Below, in pieces: positions 9,291 through 21,470 of a DNA stretch of 64,000 nt (the stretch's first letter is position 1; every line of letters starts with the position of its first letter). The DNA lies in the NCBI GenBank assembly GCA_947095535.1, contig OX352774.1, positions 3,472,001 through 3,536,000 on the forward strand, read 5' to 3'. A program made the translations under genes and the position numbers. The notes beneath the pieces are model-generated. The model was not told the origin of the DNA and ran no database searches. It saw only the letters and a list, made by a program, of their open reading frames with translations. The DNA comes from Poecilobothrus nobilitatus. Lineage: Eukaryota; Arthropoda; Insecta; Diptera; Dolichopodidae.

Positions 9291-12200
9291 TTAAAACACA
9301 TAAAGTACAAAATATGAGAAGAGTAGTGGATTAGATGATAAACATAAACAGCTCAATCAATATTATATCAATAAAAAATTTAATACTAGAATTTTTTTTT
9401 TTATTTTTGAAATATTTATATAAAATTTAAAATAAACTTTCAATTTTGAAAATACATCGTTTAAACATTTTAAATTTGAGGATTTAAGGATCAAAGCACC
9501 AATTTTATTCACCACTTTAATTTTTAAATATTTTAAGTGTTTTTAAGTGTTTTAAATTTTCAACTTAATAAAAATTTTGTATACCTATTTATTAAAAACT
9601 TATAATTTATAATTATATTTAATAATAATTATAACATTAATTATGAGCTAAAATCCATAATTACAAATCCATTTACAACTTTGCAACATATACCAGGAAG
9701 AACTTCTAAAGGAAACGTCAATCATAATTAGTACAACATAAAAAAATTTAAAAGTTTATATTAATATTTTCCCTTCCATAGTTCAAGACAATTTTATTAA
9801 AAATTTCAATATTTTTTTAAAATAAATTTTTATAAAAAAAAATATCCGAAAACTTTTATTTCTTTTATCAGTTGTTATTTGTTTTATTATTTTTTTTTTT
9901 TAATTTACTTGAAGTCATCTCACATTTGTTATCAATTAAAAGTAAAAACGAAAGAAAAAAGATCAAAACATTAAATTAGTTTCACCGTTAATTTTTGACT
10001 TAATGTCGTAAATAGAATGGAATGTCATGAATTTAAAAAAAAAAAAAAAATAACAAACATGTAAATGTCATACACCGCCATTTTTTATTATGTTTTTCTT
10101 TTAGTTATTAATAATTCATCTTTTATGTTAATTTAATTTTTTTTTTTTTTTTTTTTCATTTCTATTATAAAATAACGGTATATGCACATAAAATATATGA
10201 AATTCTTCGCCTTTTCTCATATTTCACTGATATAATTAAAAACTTGGGGTAACGGAAATATTGCATATATAAATAAAATTCTATTCATTTTTCATCTTTT
10301 TCTTCTAATTTTTTTTTTTAATTTTCTGTTTTTTTTTTTTTACTTCTTTATTTGTCTTTTTTTCTTTTTTTTTTTCCATATTTTATAATTTTTTAATTTC
10401 CTTCCTTTTTATATTCTTTGTTCTTTAGATACATGTACGTATAAATCTTTTATCTATATCTTTCTTGTATTTATTTTCATTGTTTTATATTTTTAATGTA
10501 AACTTAATTTGTTTCTCATGTTTTTTAAAATCCAATCATATTAAAAACTGAATAAAAAAAATAAAAAAAAAAACCCGTTATAATTTCTTTTCAATTTTCG
10601 TGAAATAAAAATTTTGTTTTCTTTATTATTACACCGTATTTTAAGTCATGAATTTCTACTTCTTTGCTAGATGCTTGTTTGTGTCTCTTTCTCTTTGTCT
10701 TTCTTTTGTGCTCATACATCTTAATTTCGATCAACTGTGCTACAAAATGAGAATTCAATTAGAATGATTAAAAACAAAAAAAAAAAAAATATTTTAATAA
10801 AATGTTTTATCATTTTGAAAATAGTTAAAAGAAATAAGTACTAATATCGTCAGTTGGTCTCAACAGTTTGTATACAACTAGTATCTTTCTAATAATTCTT
10901 ATTGATACAATTTCAATTCATACTTATATATCACATATAAAAATTAATAAAGTTTTCTATATAATTATATAAAGCCGTTAAGTTGTAAATTCTAGAAGAA
11001 TTAATTATTGAAACAAATTTCATAAACGAATAAAATACTAAAAATGTTTAAAGCTTTTAAGGCTCTTTGTAAAATCAAAATCAATTTCTAGAATTTTATT
11101 TTAAAAGTCTTTTCATCTTCCAAAAATTAAAATATCAATTTAGCTTCACTAAAGATCACAATATCATATGAACCAATAGGTAAAGTCAAATTGAATTGAA
11201 TAGAGTTCCTTTATTTTATTTTTAAATTAAAATGTTGAGTATAGGATGTACATTTATGTATATTATATATATATATTTTTTAATTTTCCTTTTAAGTTTG
11301 ATAAAAAATGAAATGAGAAAATTTAAAAAAAAAAAAAAAAGAAAGAAAAAAACTCAAATTAAATTGTTTATGAAAATACGATTTCATATTCAAATTTTCT
11401 GTCTTTTTTTATTTTATTCTCTATTTTTGCTTTACTAAAGATGTTATAATCTAATATTTACTTTTATAACACTTTGTCGTCCTAATTACACTACATTTCA
11501 TTTTGTCAATCTGATCCAAAACATAATAAAATGAAGATAAAATAAAAATCAAAATATGCTCTGATTGTGTAACAAGAAATTTCAATAGAGCAGAGGTAGA
11601 ACACCATGCTGCAACGAATGAAATTGAGAACACCCTAATTATACGTGAACATGATCTGAGTTTTGTGAGAGAAATATTTGGAAGATTCCAATAGATGCTT
11701 TTTTAAAGAATTTTAAGTTTGTTTTTTCTTAAATATATAACTTACCCTTTAACTTTAATGAAAGCATAAATAAATTAAAGAAATTTGAAATGTGGTTGAA
11801 AAGAGAATTCTTAATATTTTATGAATAGATGGTCTTCTAAAATATCGGGTTCTTCAGAGCGTTTTAAACTCAAATCAAATTAAATATAAGATAGTAAAAT
11901 AAATGTATTCATTAATTACAAGTAATTTTTAAACTATGATCATCCAATTATTATATAATAAATTTTTCAATTTAGACAAGGTGAGGTAAAAGAAGAAAGT
12001 GGATAAAAAGTGTAATACTTTCATGAGAACGCATGAAAAGTGTTCCTTTCTGAAACTTTTAAATATCATTATTTTATTTTATCTTTAGAATTGTCAAGAA
12101 CAACTAAATAGTTCATAATATATTTACCTTTTGTTTAAATTTTCGTGTATGACTTGATAAGGAAAAACATTTTCTTTATTTGTTCAAGGTTTTCCAGCTT

Positions 12201-13000
12201 ATGAAATTTTTTTTTTATGTACCAAACTTTTTATTCGAAGTTAGCTTATTTTTTTTTTTTTTTTTGTGAATTTCTTTTAGTGACGCAATTAAATCTTTTT
12301 GTTGCTAATTTTTAGCGAACCAAAATTAAATTAATGTTAAAAACCAAAAATTAAGGAAACTAGTTATGAATTCAGTCATTAAAGTTGAAATAAAAAGTTA
12401 AGTTTAACATTTAAAAAAAAGATGCATTAATATAATATAATTTTTTAACCTCTTTTAGGTATTTATAGTTATCAACAACAATTTCATTAATTTCTTTTTT
12501 ATTCGTCGTTTACAGAATTAGTTGAAATTGAAAAACAACAACGACGATCCTAATTAAATTGTATGAATGTTTTAAAATGTAATTTAAATTTTTCTTATCT
12601 AATCGACCTTTCAATACTATTTAACAATGCTCTTACATCAGACAGTTTTTTGCTATCTTTATTAAACATAGTTGAACAGACTTTCAGTCTGGTTTTCTTA
12701 TCAATAAATACTTAAAATATGAGCTGTAAAAATTTACGAAGATGGGATCTAATTTAGGAAGTCGAGATAAGCTAAAAATTTTCCCCCCTAGGAATTGAGT
12801 TCAAACAGTTAAGTTAGCTAAAAGATTACTAAAAAATCCAAAAATACATTCTTTAATACCAAATTTGTATTAAGAATTTGTTTTCAATTTTCTTTTCATT
12901 TTCTTGTAAATGGCGTAATGATAGCTTGAATCTGTTTACATTGTATTATTATTTTCTAGCGATGCAAGTTGTATCTTTTAAACATTGTAAGAAACTTATT
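9291..13000. other. Long AT-rich stretch, no gene recognised
   Basis: About 3.7 kb of A/T-rich DNA with many T runs (for example 10140-10156, 10310-10345) and A runs (10767-10778, 11324-11340). Open frames of 60-68 codons occur but consist of Lys, Phe and Ile runs with no family resemblance. I see nothing else that I can name. Confidence 0.6.
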
Positions 13001-13009
13001 GTTGTTATT

Positions 13010-13400
13010 ATTTTAAAGGAAGAGGGCGGAGGGGGCTTACAACGGCCCATAAACCTAGACTCGCGACCCGTTGTGCTTTCCTCGTGATCTGCTCGAATTT
13101 TACAGAATCTCATCGAACCAATCTACACCTTTTATGAATCGTAAGATATTGATTGAGATTGAGGATTCTGCTCGGATTGAGCATTCTGCCTTCAGAAAAG
13201 TTCTCCCAGTGTTCCTCACCCAATATTCAGCTCTGTGTGATGTCAAGACCGAGCATTGACATATAATCTGACGAAATATTTTTGCTCTTGCCCGCATTCT
13301 ACTTCTACATGCTACAAACCGCATGCATAGGTTTGTTTCTGCTACATCTATTTTTCTTGGTGTGTCCATCAGAAGGCCGACACTGATTCTTGAAAAAAGT
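13010..13400 (-). pseudogene. LINE 3' end: C-terminal ORF2 tail and 3' UTR
   Basis: On the minus strand an 89-codon open frame ends at 13100. It shows the C-terminal pattern of RNase H-bearing LINEs (I/R1/Outcast-like): a cysteine region with CQCSVLTSHRAEY, then NTGRTFL, then ILRFIKGVDWF just before the stop. The remaining 3' side (13010-13099) has CACAACGGGTC and GGGCCGTTGTAAGCC-type sequence resembling fly LINE 3' UTRs. Base composition is clearly richer in G and C than the flanks. Reverse transcriptase and RNase H domains are absent, so it is a 5'-truncated dead insert. The clade is inferred from pattern memory only. Confidence 0.68.
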
Positions 13401-14150
13401 CTCAGAGTCTTTCTGTTAAGTTTTAGAACTTCCTTTTACTTAGTTTAAGAACTTCCTTTTTGGTTTGTCCCATAAATTGCTAATTATAAACTTTATTGAA
13501 TTATTTGTAAAAAAGCTATGATTAAATAAAATAAAAAAATTATTTAATTTTCGAAAATATTGTCTAATTTTGGTTATTTAACTTTAATTTATGTCAACCA
13601 AACATTATATTCGAAATACAAATAGATTTGTTTCAAATTATGCGTTATCTCTAAACCAAAAAGTACTGAATCAAAAACTAAACGTTACTTTCGTTAAATT
13701 AATAAAAATCCAATATTGTATTTTTAAAATTTAAACTAATGTTTAGCTATGGCAAAAAAAATAAATATTTTATTATTCGTATTTACCACAAAAATAAACA
13801 CAAAATAAAAACAAATAAAAAAAATTTTCAATTAAATTTAAATTTTTTTCTGATTTTTCTTCTTTTCATTTTTGCAATCACAAATGAAACAATTCAAAAA
13901 TAATAGAAATTATTACATTATCTTTTGGAGGGAAAAAAAAAATGAATTTCTTATACGAACCCTTTTCATCGTCTCCCATTACAATTGAATTTAAAAATTT
14001 TGAAAGTAAAAGCACTTACTAAAGCTAATTTTTATAATTTTCATCTATCCACCCTTACCATCCTAATCTTCGGTTTTCTGTAGAAAATGAAAATAAGAAA
14101 AAAAAATCTAAATTTAAAATTCCTACAAAATCCAGCAACAGTATTAAAAA
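13400..14150. other. AT-rich spacer, nothing recognised
   Basis: Plain A/T-rich DNA lies between the LINE tail and the family A cluster, with A runs near 13520, 13820 and 13933. I see no gene. Confidence 0.55.
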
Positions 14151-14154
14151 CAAA

Positions 14155-14640
14155 GCAGAATGCAAACCAAGGGGTTTTAAAGACGCACATTTTCCAAAAA
14201 ACAATATCAACAGTTTGGAATTGTGACTTGCACCAGTTTAATTTCTATGTTTTCTTAGAATTTTGAACTTGTGAACTTGTGAAAAATTAATAGACAGTTT
14301 TAAGCTTTTAATGCTTCAGCTTTAAGGATACCCTTTATAATTAAAAAACGCTTTTAACACATGTAAAACACAATGTTTGAGTCTTAATATTAACATGGGG
14401 CCTCTGTGGCCTAGTGGATAAGAGCGCATAAAATACACCTAGTGAGTGTGGATTCGAATCCCACACACGTCATTAGAGTTACTCCCCCTTACGACTGACG
14501 CCACGCCTGAACAGCAAAAGCTGTGTAATTTCTTGTCTAGAAAAATGCATTACAAAAAAAAATATTTACATTTAGTTTGAAAAAACTTCCACAGATGACT
14601 CAGCCTAAGTTACAAGAGTTTCAAAATAGTTAAATTTACC
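14155..14640 (-). repeat. Family A dispersed repeat, copy C, split by a SINE
   Basis: The copy begins with the family's reversed right end, GCAGAATGCAAACCAAGGGG and ACGCACATTTTCC near 14158-14200. It runs through the GTGACTTGCACC and TTTTAACACATGTAAAA blocks to about 14396. A SINE then intervenes, and the next block resumes after about 14565 with CTCAGCCTAAGTTACAAGAG (standard form CCTAAGTTACAGGTGT). The rest of the element is missing. Confidence 0.78.
14398..14560 (+). mobile_element. tRNA-derived SINE (type A) inside family A
   Basis: The head shows an A box in GTGGCCTAGTGGATAAGAGC (14406-14425) and a B box in GTGGATTCGAATCCCACAC (14449-14467), with the T-arm stem complete. The body continues with TACTCCCCCTTACGAC and CCACGCCTGAACAG, then GCTGTGTAATTTC. 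The same order is seen at 36068-36222 (plus) and 43441-43594 (minus). It cannot be a functional tRNA gene because the acceptor and anticodon arms are not formed. Confidence 0.85.
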
Positions 14641-14682
14641 CTGAGCCTGTTTAAAAATTTAAAGCTCTTGAACAGGCTGAGG
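14640..14682. repeat. Imperfect hairpin
   Basis: CCTGAGCCTGTT (14640-14651) and AACAGGCTGAGG (14671-14682) pair at 11 of 12 positions across a 19-nt loop. It lies at the junction where family A copy C ends. Confidence 0.7.
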
Positions 14683-14814
14683 TATAAAAATGTTAATTCT
14701 TCTTTCTGAGGTAACTAATGCTAATTCTTCTTTCAAAATTTCAAGATTCAAACTAAAAGTCGGCGAGAGTTATATTAAATTTTGAAATTTTTCGTTGAAT
14801 TGCATATTATAATA

Positions 14815-16107
14815 TAAGAAACAAGGTAGAATGTAAACCAACGGTTTTTAAAAGCGCACATTTCCAAAACTCAATACAAACTGTTTAGAAGTGTGACTTA
14901 CACAAAAATTTGAAAATTTCATGTAATAAGAAAAAATGTGAAAATAGGACATTTTTGAAATTTTGAGGGGCCGTAATTCCGGAATCCTATATAACTAAGA
15001 AAAGCCGTTAACACACGTAAAAATATATTATTGAAGCTTTAATTTTCATGTCTTGCCGAAGAAAAATTTGTACAGGTGCCTAAGTTACAGGTGTCTAAAA
15101 ATAGCAAATTTTCAATTTTTGAGGCGTAATAACTCTTAAAGAGGGGCTGCTAGCAAAAAATTTTCTGAGCAAACTTATATTTCAAGCCTCTATCTAGAAG
15201 CGTGCCGGAGTTATGAAAGTAGAAAAATCATGCAAAATGTGGTTTTTACATAACGGTAAATTTAAATCGTAAATTACAAAATATCACATAATTTTGATAT
15301 TGTTTTATATAGATAATAAAATTTTCGATCTTCTAGCGGTCTTAGATTGCAAAACTATTACGCAGAGCCTGAGATATATACATCTGAAAATGGGACTTTT
15401 TCGCAATTTTGAAGAGCTGCAACTTTGGAACTCTTTACAATTAAAATAAACCTTTAACACATGTAAAAATATATTATTGTAGCTTTAATTTTTATATCTT
15501 GCAGAAGTAAAATGTGTACAGGTTCCTAAGTTACAGGTGTTTAAAAATAGCAAATTTTCAATTTTTAAGCCCTAATAGCTCATAAACAGGGGGTGGTCCG
15601 AAAAAATTTTCTGAGCAAACTTATACTAATTCTAAAAGTTCTTTCTTGCCTCAAAATTTCAAGCTTGTATCTAGAAGCGTGCCGGAGTTATGAAAGTAGA
15701 AAAATCATGCAAAATTTGGTTTTCACATAACGGTAAATTTAAATACTAAATTTAAAAAAATTGTATAATTTTGATATTAATTTAGAAAGATAAAAGAAAT
15801 ACCTGTCGAATGACGTTTTCAGATTGAAAAAATCTTAAGCAGAACATAAGATATATGCATTTAAAAATAGGGCATTTTCAAAGTTTGAGGGGCTGTAGCT
15901 CCGTAATGGGGGGGGCTACATGAAAAAGTTGTTCCACAAAATTATTTTTTTTATGAGACCTACCTATGGTTAAAATTTTTTTCCTCTATCTTTAACGGTG
16001 TAGAAGTTTTGTAAACAGACGGACGGACGGACGGACGGACGGATGGACGGACAGAGTGAAACTAATAAGCACATTTTTTCAAAATTTTTTTGGAAATGTG
16101 CTAAAAA
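14815..16107 (-). repeat. Family A dispersed repeat, copy D, longest copy
   Basis: It begins with TAGAATGTAAACCAACGG and AAAAGCGCACATTTCCAAAA near 14827-14868 and ends with TTTTTTGGAAATGTGCTAAA near 16086-16105. The terminal words (reading inward) TTTTTAGCACATTTCC and TTTTTAAAAGCGCACATTTCC form an imperfect inverted repeat with a 4-5-bp insertion in one end. A block of about 445 bp is present twice (roughly 15005-15430 and 15450-15880). A tract of GACG tetranucleotides lies at 16018-16045. No coding frame is present. Confidence 0.88.
16018..16050 (-). repeat. (GACG)n tetranucleotide tract in family A
   Basis: About six GACG units in a row, one changed to GATG, then GACGGACAGAG. This is the expanded form of the CCGTCCGT core found at the same relative place in the other family A copies. 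Confidence 0.9.
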
Positions 16108-16189
16108 GCTGTAAAACATCAAGTAGCACTTTCTCCAATTTCAGAATTTTTCTTTTCTTCAGATTTTTTTCTTTCTTTTCAGAAAACCC

Positions 16190-16628
16190 TACATAATTCA
16201 GAAAAACTGTTAAGACATGCATAAATGTTATAATATTAGAATAGAAAATTTTAAATTTTTGGCCCCTAATAATTCTTACGCAGAGAGGATGGTATAGAAA
16301 AAATTTGCGAGATTTCTATTTGCATAAAGATAAAAATTCTGTCGTTTACCATTTTTAAAATGAAAATATATAAAGCAGAGCCCTAGATATAATAGGACAT
16401 AAATATAAACATTTATTAATAAGGGTTTTTTTTTAGTTTGAGCGTTTGTAGCTCCGTAATCGATGGGGCTACATAAAAAATTTGTTCTACGAAATTAATG
16501 TTCTTAAGAGAGCTATGCACGGTTAAAATTTCATTGCTCTATCTTAAGCGGTCTAAACATTTTGTGAACAAACGGATGGAAGGACCGACGAACAGAGTTA
16601 AACTAATAGGCAAATTTCTAAAAATTGT
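16190..16628 (-). repeat. Family A dispersed repeat, copy E, diverged
   Basis: Recognisable family blocks appear in order: TTGGCCCCTAATAATTCTTA, GTTTGTAGCTCCGTAATCGA, GGGGCTACAT, TTGCTCTATCTTAAGCGG, then AACAAACGGATGGAAGGACC in place of the GACG tract, and AACTAATAGGCAAATTTCT at the end. It is the most diverged of the long copies and follows copy D head to tail. Confidence 0.75.
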
Positions 16629-17785
16629 AGATATGAGTGGAAAACAGGGTGGAAAAATAAAGAGTTGAAAATTAAATAAGAAACAAAAATAAAAAGAATA
16701 CATATTAAAGTGAACCCCTTTCAATTTATTCATATACACCAAAAATGTATCAGAAACCAAAAAAGGACAGGGAATGATTTCAAGTATTTCAAATATTTGT
16801 TTTTCTTTTTTTTCTGTTTTCTTTGTTTATTGTCAAGAGAATTAAAAACGATTTTTATGTGATAAAAATTCACTTTTTATTCATTTGCCTTTTGTTTTTT
16901 TTTTTTTTTTGTTTTTTATTATTTAAATTATACCTAATTTTGTTGTTAAAGTAAATTTCACAATTCTATTTTAGCGCCCTCTTTTTCAAAACAAAAAAAA
17001 AAAAATACTTATGAGAATTTAAATAAAAGGCTTTGCAATTTGAAATTCAAAAATTGATAGGAACATGTTAATAAAAATATTTAACTAGTATATTCTCAAT
17101 CCTTTCGTTTTCCTCTCCTTAAGGAGTCTAGAAATCTAAAGAAGATATTAAATAGTGTATTAAATAAGTTGTAATTTTAAAAATAAAAATTATTATGACT
17201 TCTGGGAATGAAAGTTAAAAAAAAAAAAAAATTTTTGTTATCAGTCGTAACAAAAATAACAACAAAAAAAAAAATTCAAGTATAATTAGAGAAAACATAA
17301 GTATTGGAAAAGTACATGGAAAATTTTTATAATCAAAAAGAAAATGTAATGTTAGAAATGGGGAAAAATTTTAAAATAAAATTATTTGAATATTAAAATA
17401 TAAGAAAGTTTGTACATAATTTTAAAAGAAAAATTAATTTGTTAAAATTTGAATATTATTATAAACATATGTTTTAATTGCATTTTAGTTTAATTTTGAA
17501 TAAATTTCAAAAATTTATTATTTGTTTATACAAACAAAATGAATTTAATTAACAAAAATATTTTTATGCATAATAAATTAATTGTTTTCAATTAAATATT
17601 TTTTATTTTTCATTTTAGATAAAATGAAAAGTGGAAAATTTATTTTTATATTAAAAGAAAATTTTATGATAAATAAAAATTGGATTTTAATTACATCTTA
17701 AAGGTATTTAAGATTTTTCTAATTTTTTTTTTTTTTGTTTTTTGTTTTTTTTTTTAAATTTCAGATTTTATTAAATTATTTATAA
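16629..17785. other. AT-rich spacer, nothing recognised
   Basis: A/T-rich sequence with long T runs near 16886-16920 and 17727-17757 and A runs near 16990 and 17217. No gene or repeat could be named. Confidence 0.55.
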
Positions 17786-17789
17786 GAAA

Positions 17790-18075
17790 GCAGTATGTAA
17801 AATCAAAGTTTTTTAAAAGCGCACATTTATGTAAGAGAAAATTTTGAAAAATCAAGAGAAATGGTATATGTTGAGTTAAGATCAAGAGAAACTCTATGTT
17901 TTGTTAGTTAATCAAGATAAACGATTTGTTTAGTTAAGAAAAGCGATTAGCGCATGTATAACTCTAATATAGGATCTTAAATTTTTATGTATTATTTATG
18001 ACCAATTGGCACATGTGTCTAAGTTACAGGTGTGTAAAAATAGCTAATTTTCAATTTTTAACTCCTGCGGTAACT
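17790..18075 (-). repeat. Family A dispersed repeat, copy F, fragment
   Basis: It starts with GCAGTATGTAAAATCAAAG and AAAAGCGCACATTTATG. After a variable section it shows TGTCTAAGTTACAGGTGTG and TAGCTAATTTTCAATTTTTA at about 18009-18060. Only the right third of the element is left. Confidence 0.7.
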
Positions 18076-19535
18076 TATTATTCTGTTCTTACTTTTCTGT
18101 GGTAACTTATTATTCTATATATACCTATGGTGACGCAGACATTGCTATTTTTTATTTTAGATGTTTTTATGAGTGATTTTCGATGTTATCCACCGTCCCT
18201 CGTAAAAGGAAAAGAATATAACCGCTGAAGTTTCCACTACTACACTAACAGATTTTTGCATGTTTGCATATTTGCATATTACTAGATCACCATTAAGTTT
18301 TCTTAGTAATTTGCAGTTTACCTTTGTGAACTTCTGGAAACTGTATTGTTAGGACCTGCAAAAACTCTGAAGGATGTTGCAGATTTGTTCTATATTTTGG
18401 GTAGTTGTTTGGTTTTTTTTGATAATATCTAATATTTTTTCTTCGCTCGTTCTGAACTCTTTTAAAATCTAGTTGTATTTGATTTACTCTCATTTTTTTC
18501 ATCGCTCAAGGAAAACACCTTAGCCTACTTTATTTTCTTTACCTTATTTACGTTCTGTTTGATCCTCCTTTGTCATAATGTTTTTTTGCTTCATTATATA
18601 GAGGCTCTTCTGGCTCTTGCCATTTGTTGAAAAGGCAGTGGTTTCAGAAGATGACGAATGCACTATTTACATTCATCCACCTTCCTATTTATCTTAATAT
18701 TGCATAGTCCTACCTTGAACGCACATATTTTGTTGAACTTCTTCATTGAATATTATGTCAAAGAATTCGTTTACCAACAATAAAGCTTCTCTTTTCTCTA
18801 TTTTTGACCAAAGTACAACCAACCATTCATATAGATTACCCAATCATTCATATAGATTACTTAGATAACGGATTTTACTATATAAAGGTGAAGAGATAGG
18901 AGAGACTAAGTGCTATAAACTGAAAGCAATAGGATAAAACATTTTAATATCCCATTTCCTTTCAGTTTTTAAATATTAACTATAAAAAATTTCTTAGCCC
19001 TTAAATTCCTCTTTAGCTTAAATTAAATAATTAGGTAAGTTATCATAAAAGATAAGCTTAGGTCGAAAATTTAAATTTTATTATTACACTCATAAGAAAG
19101 GTAATCCCAAAATGTAACAAATATATTTTTAAAAAAAAATTTTTATAATAATCAACTAATTAAAGATAAACCCATTCTTCGTCCACAACAAGGATATGAA
19201 AATTTTTCATAATAACTATTTATAAATATTTCTGTTATCAGATTTTCAAAAAAAAATTTTAAACTAAGAATTTCCTTCATAAATAGTAATATATATTTTA
19301 AATTTATTACCTTTTATAACCTTTTTAAGAAATAAAAGTATAGCACTATAGTCAAACATGTTATAAATTAACCCGACAAACTTCTGGGCCAAAGATTGAA
19401 AGTGCAGCATTTTCAAACATGTGGTTGATTTTTAAATGATTGTGAAGAGACTTTTTTAAAATTAATGAGTATATTTTAAAAGAAAACTTTCTGATTTGAT
19501 TAATTGAAAGATTTGATTAATTTTGCGTTAACTTT
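18076..19535. other. Mixed AT-rich region with a short shared motif
   Basis: The stretch holds a ~30-bp motif at 18179-18208 (CCACCGTCCCTCGTAAAAG) that recurs at 50309, and a 21-bp tandem pair ATTCATATAGATTAC at 18825 and 18846. The part at 18290-18780 is less A/T-biased than its surroundings and could be an unrecognised transposon remnant. A 69-codon minus frame there resembles no family I know. Confidence 0.45.
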
Positions 19536-19539
19536 TATA

Positions 19540-19975
19540 GATCTACTGGAGTTGGACACCTCCGTCAAGTTGATCTGCATTTATCGCTAACTCTAGTGGT
19601 CTAATTCTCATAAGTCTTCTATTGGCATTTTTTGGAATGTTTTAACTTTAACGTTAACACTTTGGTTTTTTCGTTATATTAGATCCCTATATATTAATTG
19701 TAATTTCGTACGTACCAAACAGCACTTACCATATTACGAATTATTAATTTGCAAAATTTGCATTCTATATGAATATGTGTTTGTTCGGCACAACCCCATA
19801 GCTGTATACCGTACAACCACAAAGAATGAATTATTTGCTTATATAACAAAATTTTATGTTCTAAAATTTCGACCTAGAAGTTTTGACTATTTCTTTATAT
19901 TTGGATTCATGTTCGACTTTTTTGACTTTCTCTTTCCATTTTAGCTTAATTCACATCTAAATAATGTTATATCTG
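19540..19975 (-). pseudogene. Jockey-clade LINE reverse transcriptase fragment
   Basis: On the minus strand 19819-19787 reads WLYGIQLWGCA, a hallmark of the region after the reverse transcriptase core in Jockey-type LINEs. It is preceded by HKILLYKQIIHS and followed by EQTHIHIECKF, KLIIRNMV and AVWYVRNYN, matching the usual order of thumb, then LR, then WYV. Farther down, RRCPTPVDL near 19542-19570 corresponds to the C-terminal RR...PLDL motif. Stops and frame changes break the frame, so it is dead. The catalytic YADD part and the endonuclease are absent, as expected for a 5'-truncated insert. Confidence 0.82.
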
Positions 19976-20547
19976 ACTATTTTCCTATTCAAAGCATCGA
20001 TTAATTAAATTATCTATAAAATATCACCACATTAAAATATCCATATATCCATCTTTGTATATATAAATAATATTCTGCATCTAACTTGGAACAACTGCAT
20101 AGATTTTGTAAATATTTTTAATATCAATTACTTTAATTAATTACTAAAGTAAAATAAAATAAAAACCACAGAAAAGATTCCTTCTCTCCTAAAAGTTTTG
20201 TTATTCTTCATTAATTATTCATTCATTCATTTAGAATACACACATTCATTTATTTGTTTATTCATTTACTAACTTTGAATATAAAAACATATATATTATA
20301 TGCATATACATGTATATATATATATACATATATGTTTTTTAAAGTTTACTATAATTATTATAACACTTTTCTGAATTAAATAAAATAATTTTATACAAAT
20401 TATTTATCATTTAATCTTTATAGTATAGAAGTCCATATATACATAAATAATGATATTTATATACATAAGTATATAGTTTTATATGTATATAAAAAGTTTT
20501 ACTAAATTTTAAATTCATATAGTAAAGAGTTGCAGGTGCACCATTTC

Positions 20548-20563
20548 AATTGGTTAACCAATT
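20548..20563. repeat. Perfect 16-bp palindrome
   Basis: AATTGGTTAACCAATT is its own reverse complement with no loop. It contains two CCAAT-type pentamers (ATTGG and CCAAT) back to back. No neighbouring gene gives it a role. Confidence 0.85.
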
Positions 20564-20709
20564 TTATGAAATTCTAAACTTTTCTAAGGTATTCCAATTT
20601 ATAAAATATCTAATAATACAATTATATATTTATAATATATTTATATATGTAAAATATAGTATGTGTAATAACTATCATTCATCCAAAATATATATGGATA
20701 TAATATATA

Positions 20710-20730
20710 AAATATATATATATATATATA
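20710..20730. repeat. (TA)n microsatellite
   Basis: About ten TA dinucleotides occur in a row. Similar tracts occur at 20313, 25153, 27625 and 37359. Confidence 0.9.
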
Positions 20731-21391
20731 GAAGTTTTTAACCATTAAACAGTAGTAAAACAAAATATTCTTAAATCTTTTTATTGAAAAGATTCTTTTA
20801 TATTCTTTATAAACATATATATATATATTATATTGCTATATATACATAAATAAATATATAATAAATAGAATACCAAATTTTATCAAAAAAAAAACCAAAT
20901 CTAAAATTTAGAAAGAGATAGTAAATAATTCCAAAAATATTCTCGACTTTTTCTTACCAAATAGTCAAATTAGTAAAAAACATTCATATCTCTGCCTTCA
21001 AAAAATTGACCAGACACATAAAAATACAAAATAAATTTTCCTTAATTATTTTTCCTTATAACGTAAAAAAAATTTTTTTTTCTTTTTTTTTTTTTTGAAA
21101 ATAAATTATTTAAAAACCATGATCCATGATCCTTAAAAAACATTAATCCTTGATTTAATTCAAAAGTATAGCAAAAGTCATTCTCCTTTGAAGAATTTAT
21201 TTTAAAATATTAAAAAACTTTTTGTTTAGCGAAAATTTTGTAAATGCATTTTTAACTTGCAATTTAAAAAAAGGATATTTTATCAATTTATTTAAAATGC
21301 ATTTTCTCTCATTTTAATTGAAAGAGTTCTTTGATTAATGAATTAAAAAATTTTCTGTACTAAATTCTAATTATTTTTTCTTTAAGTTTAT

Positions 21392-21470
21392 AACGGTGTA
21401 TTATAAACGGTGTATAAAAAACGGTGTATTTTAGTATTTTTAGTATAGTATTTTAAACGGTGTATAAAAG
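21392..21470. repeat. Minisatellite with AAACGGTGTAT units
   Basis: Four copies of the word AACGGTGTAT occur within 80 bp (from about 21392, 21406, 21420 and 21456), separated by short A/T filler. A recent local duplication is the simplest reading. Confidence 0.85.

Noticed and set aside
18293..18502. 69-codon minus frame as LINE ORF1
   Set aside because: The patch is less A/T-rich and lies near a Jockey fragment, but I found no zinc-knuckle cysteines or other ORF1 motif. It is left as unrecognised sequence.
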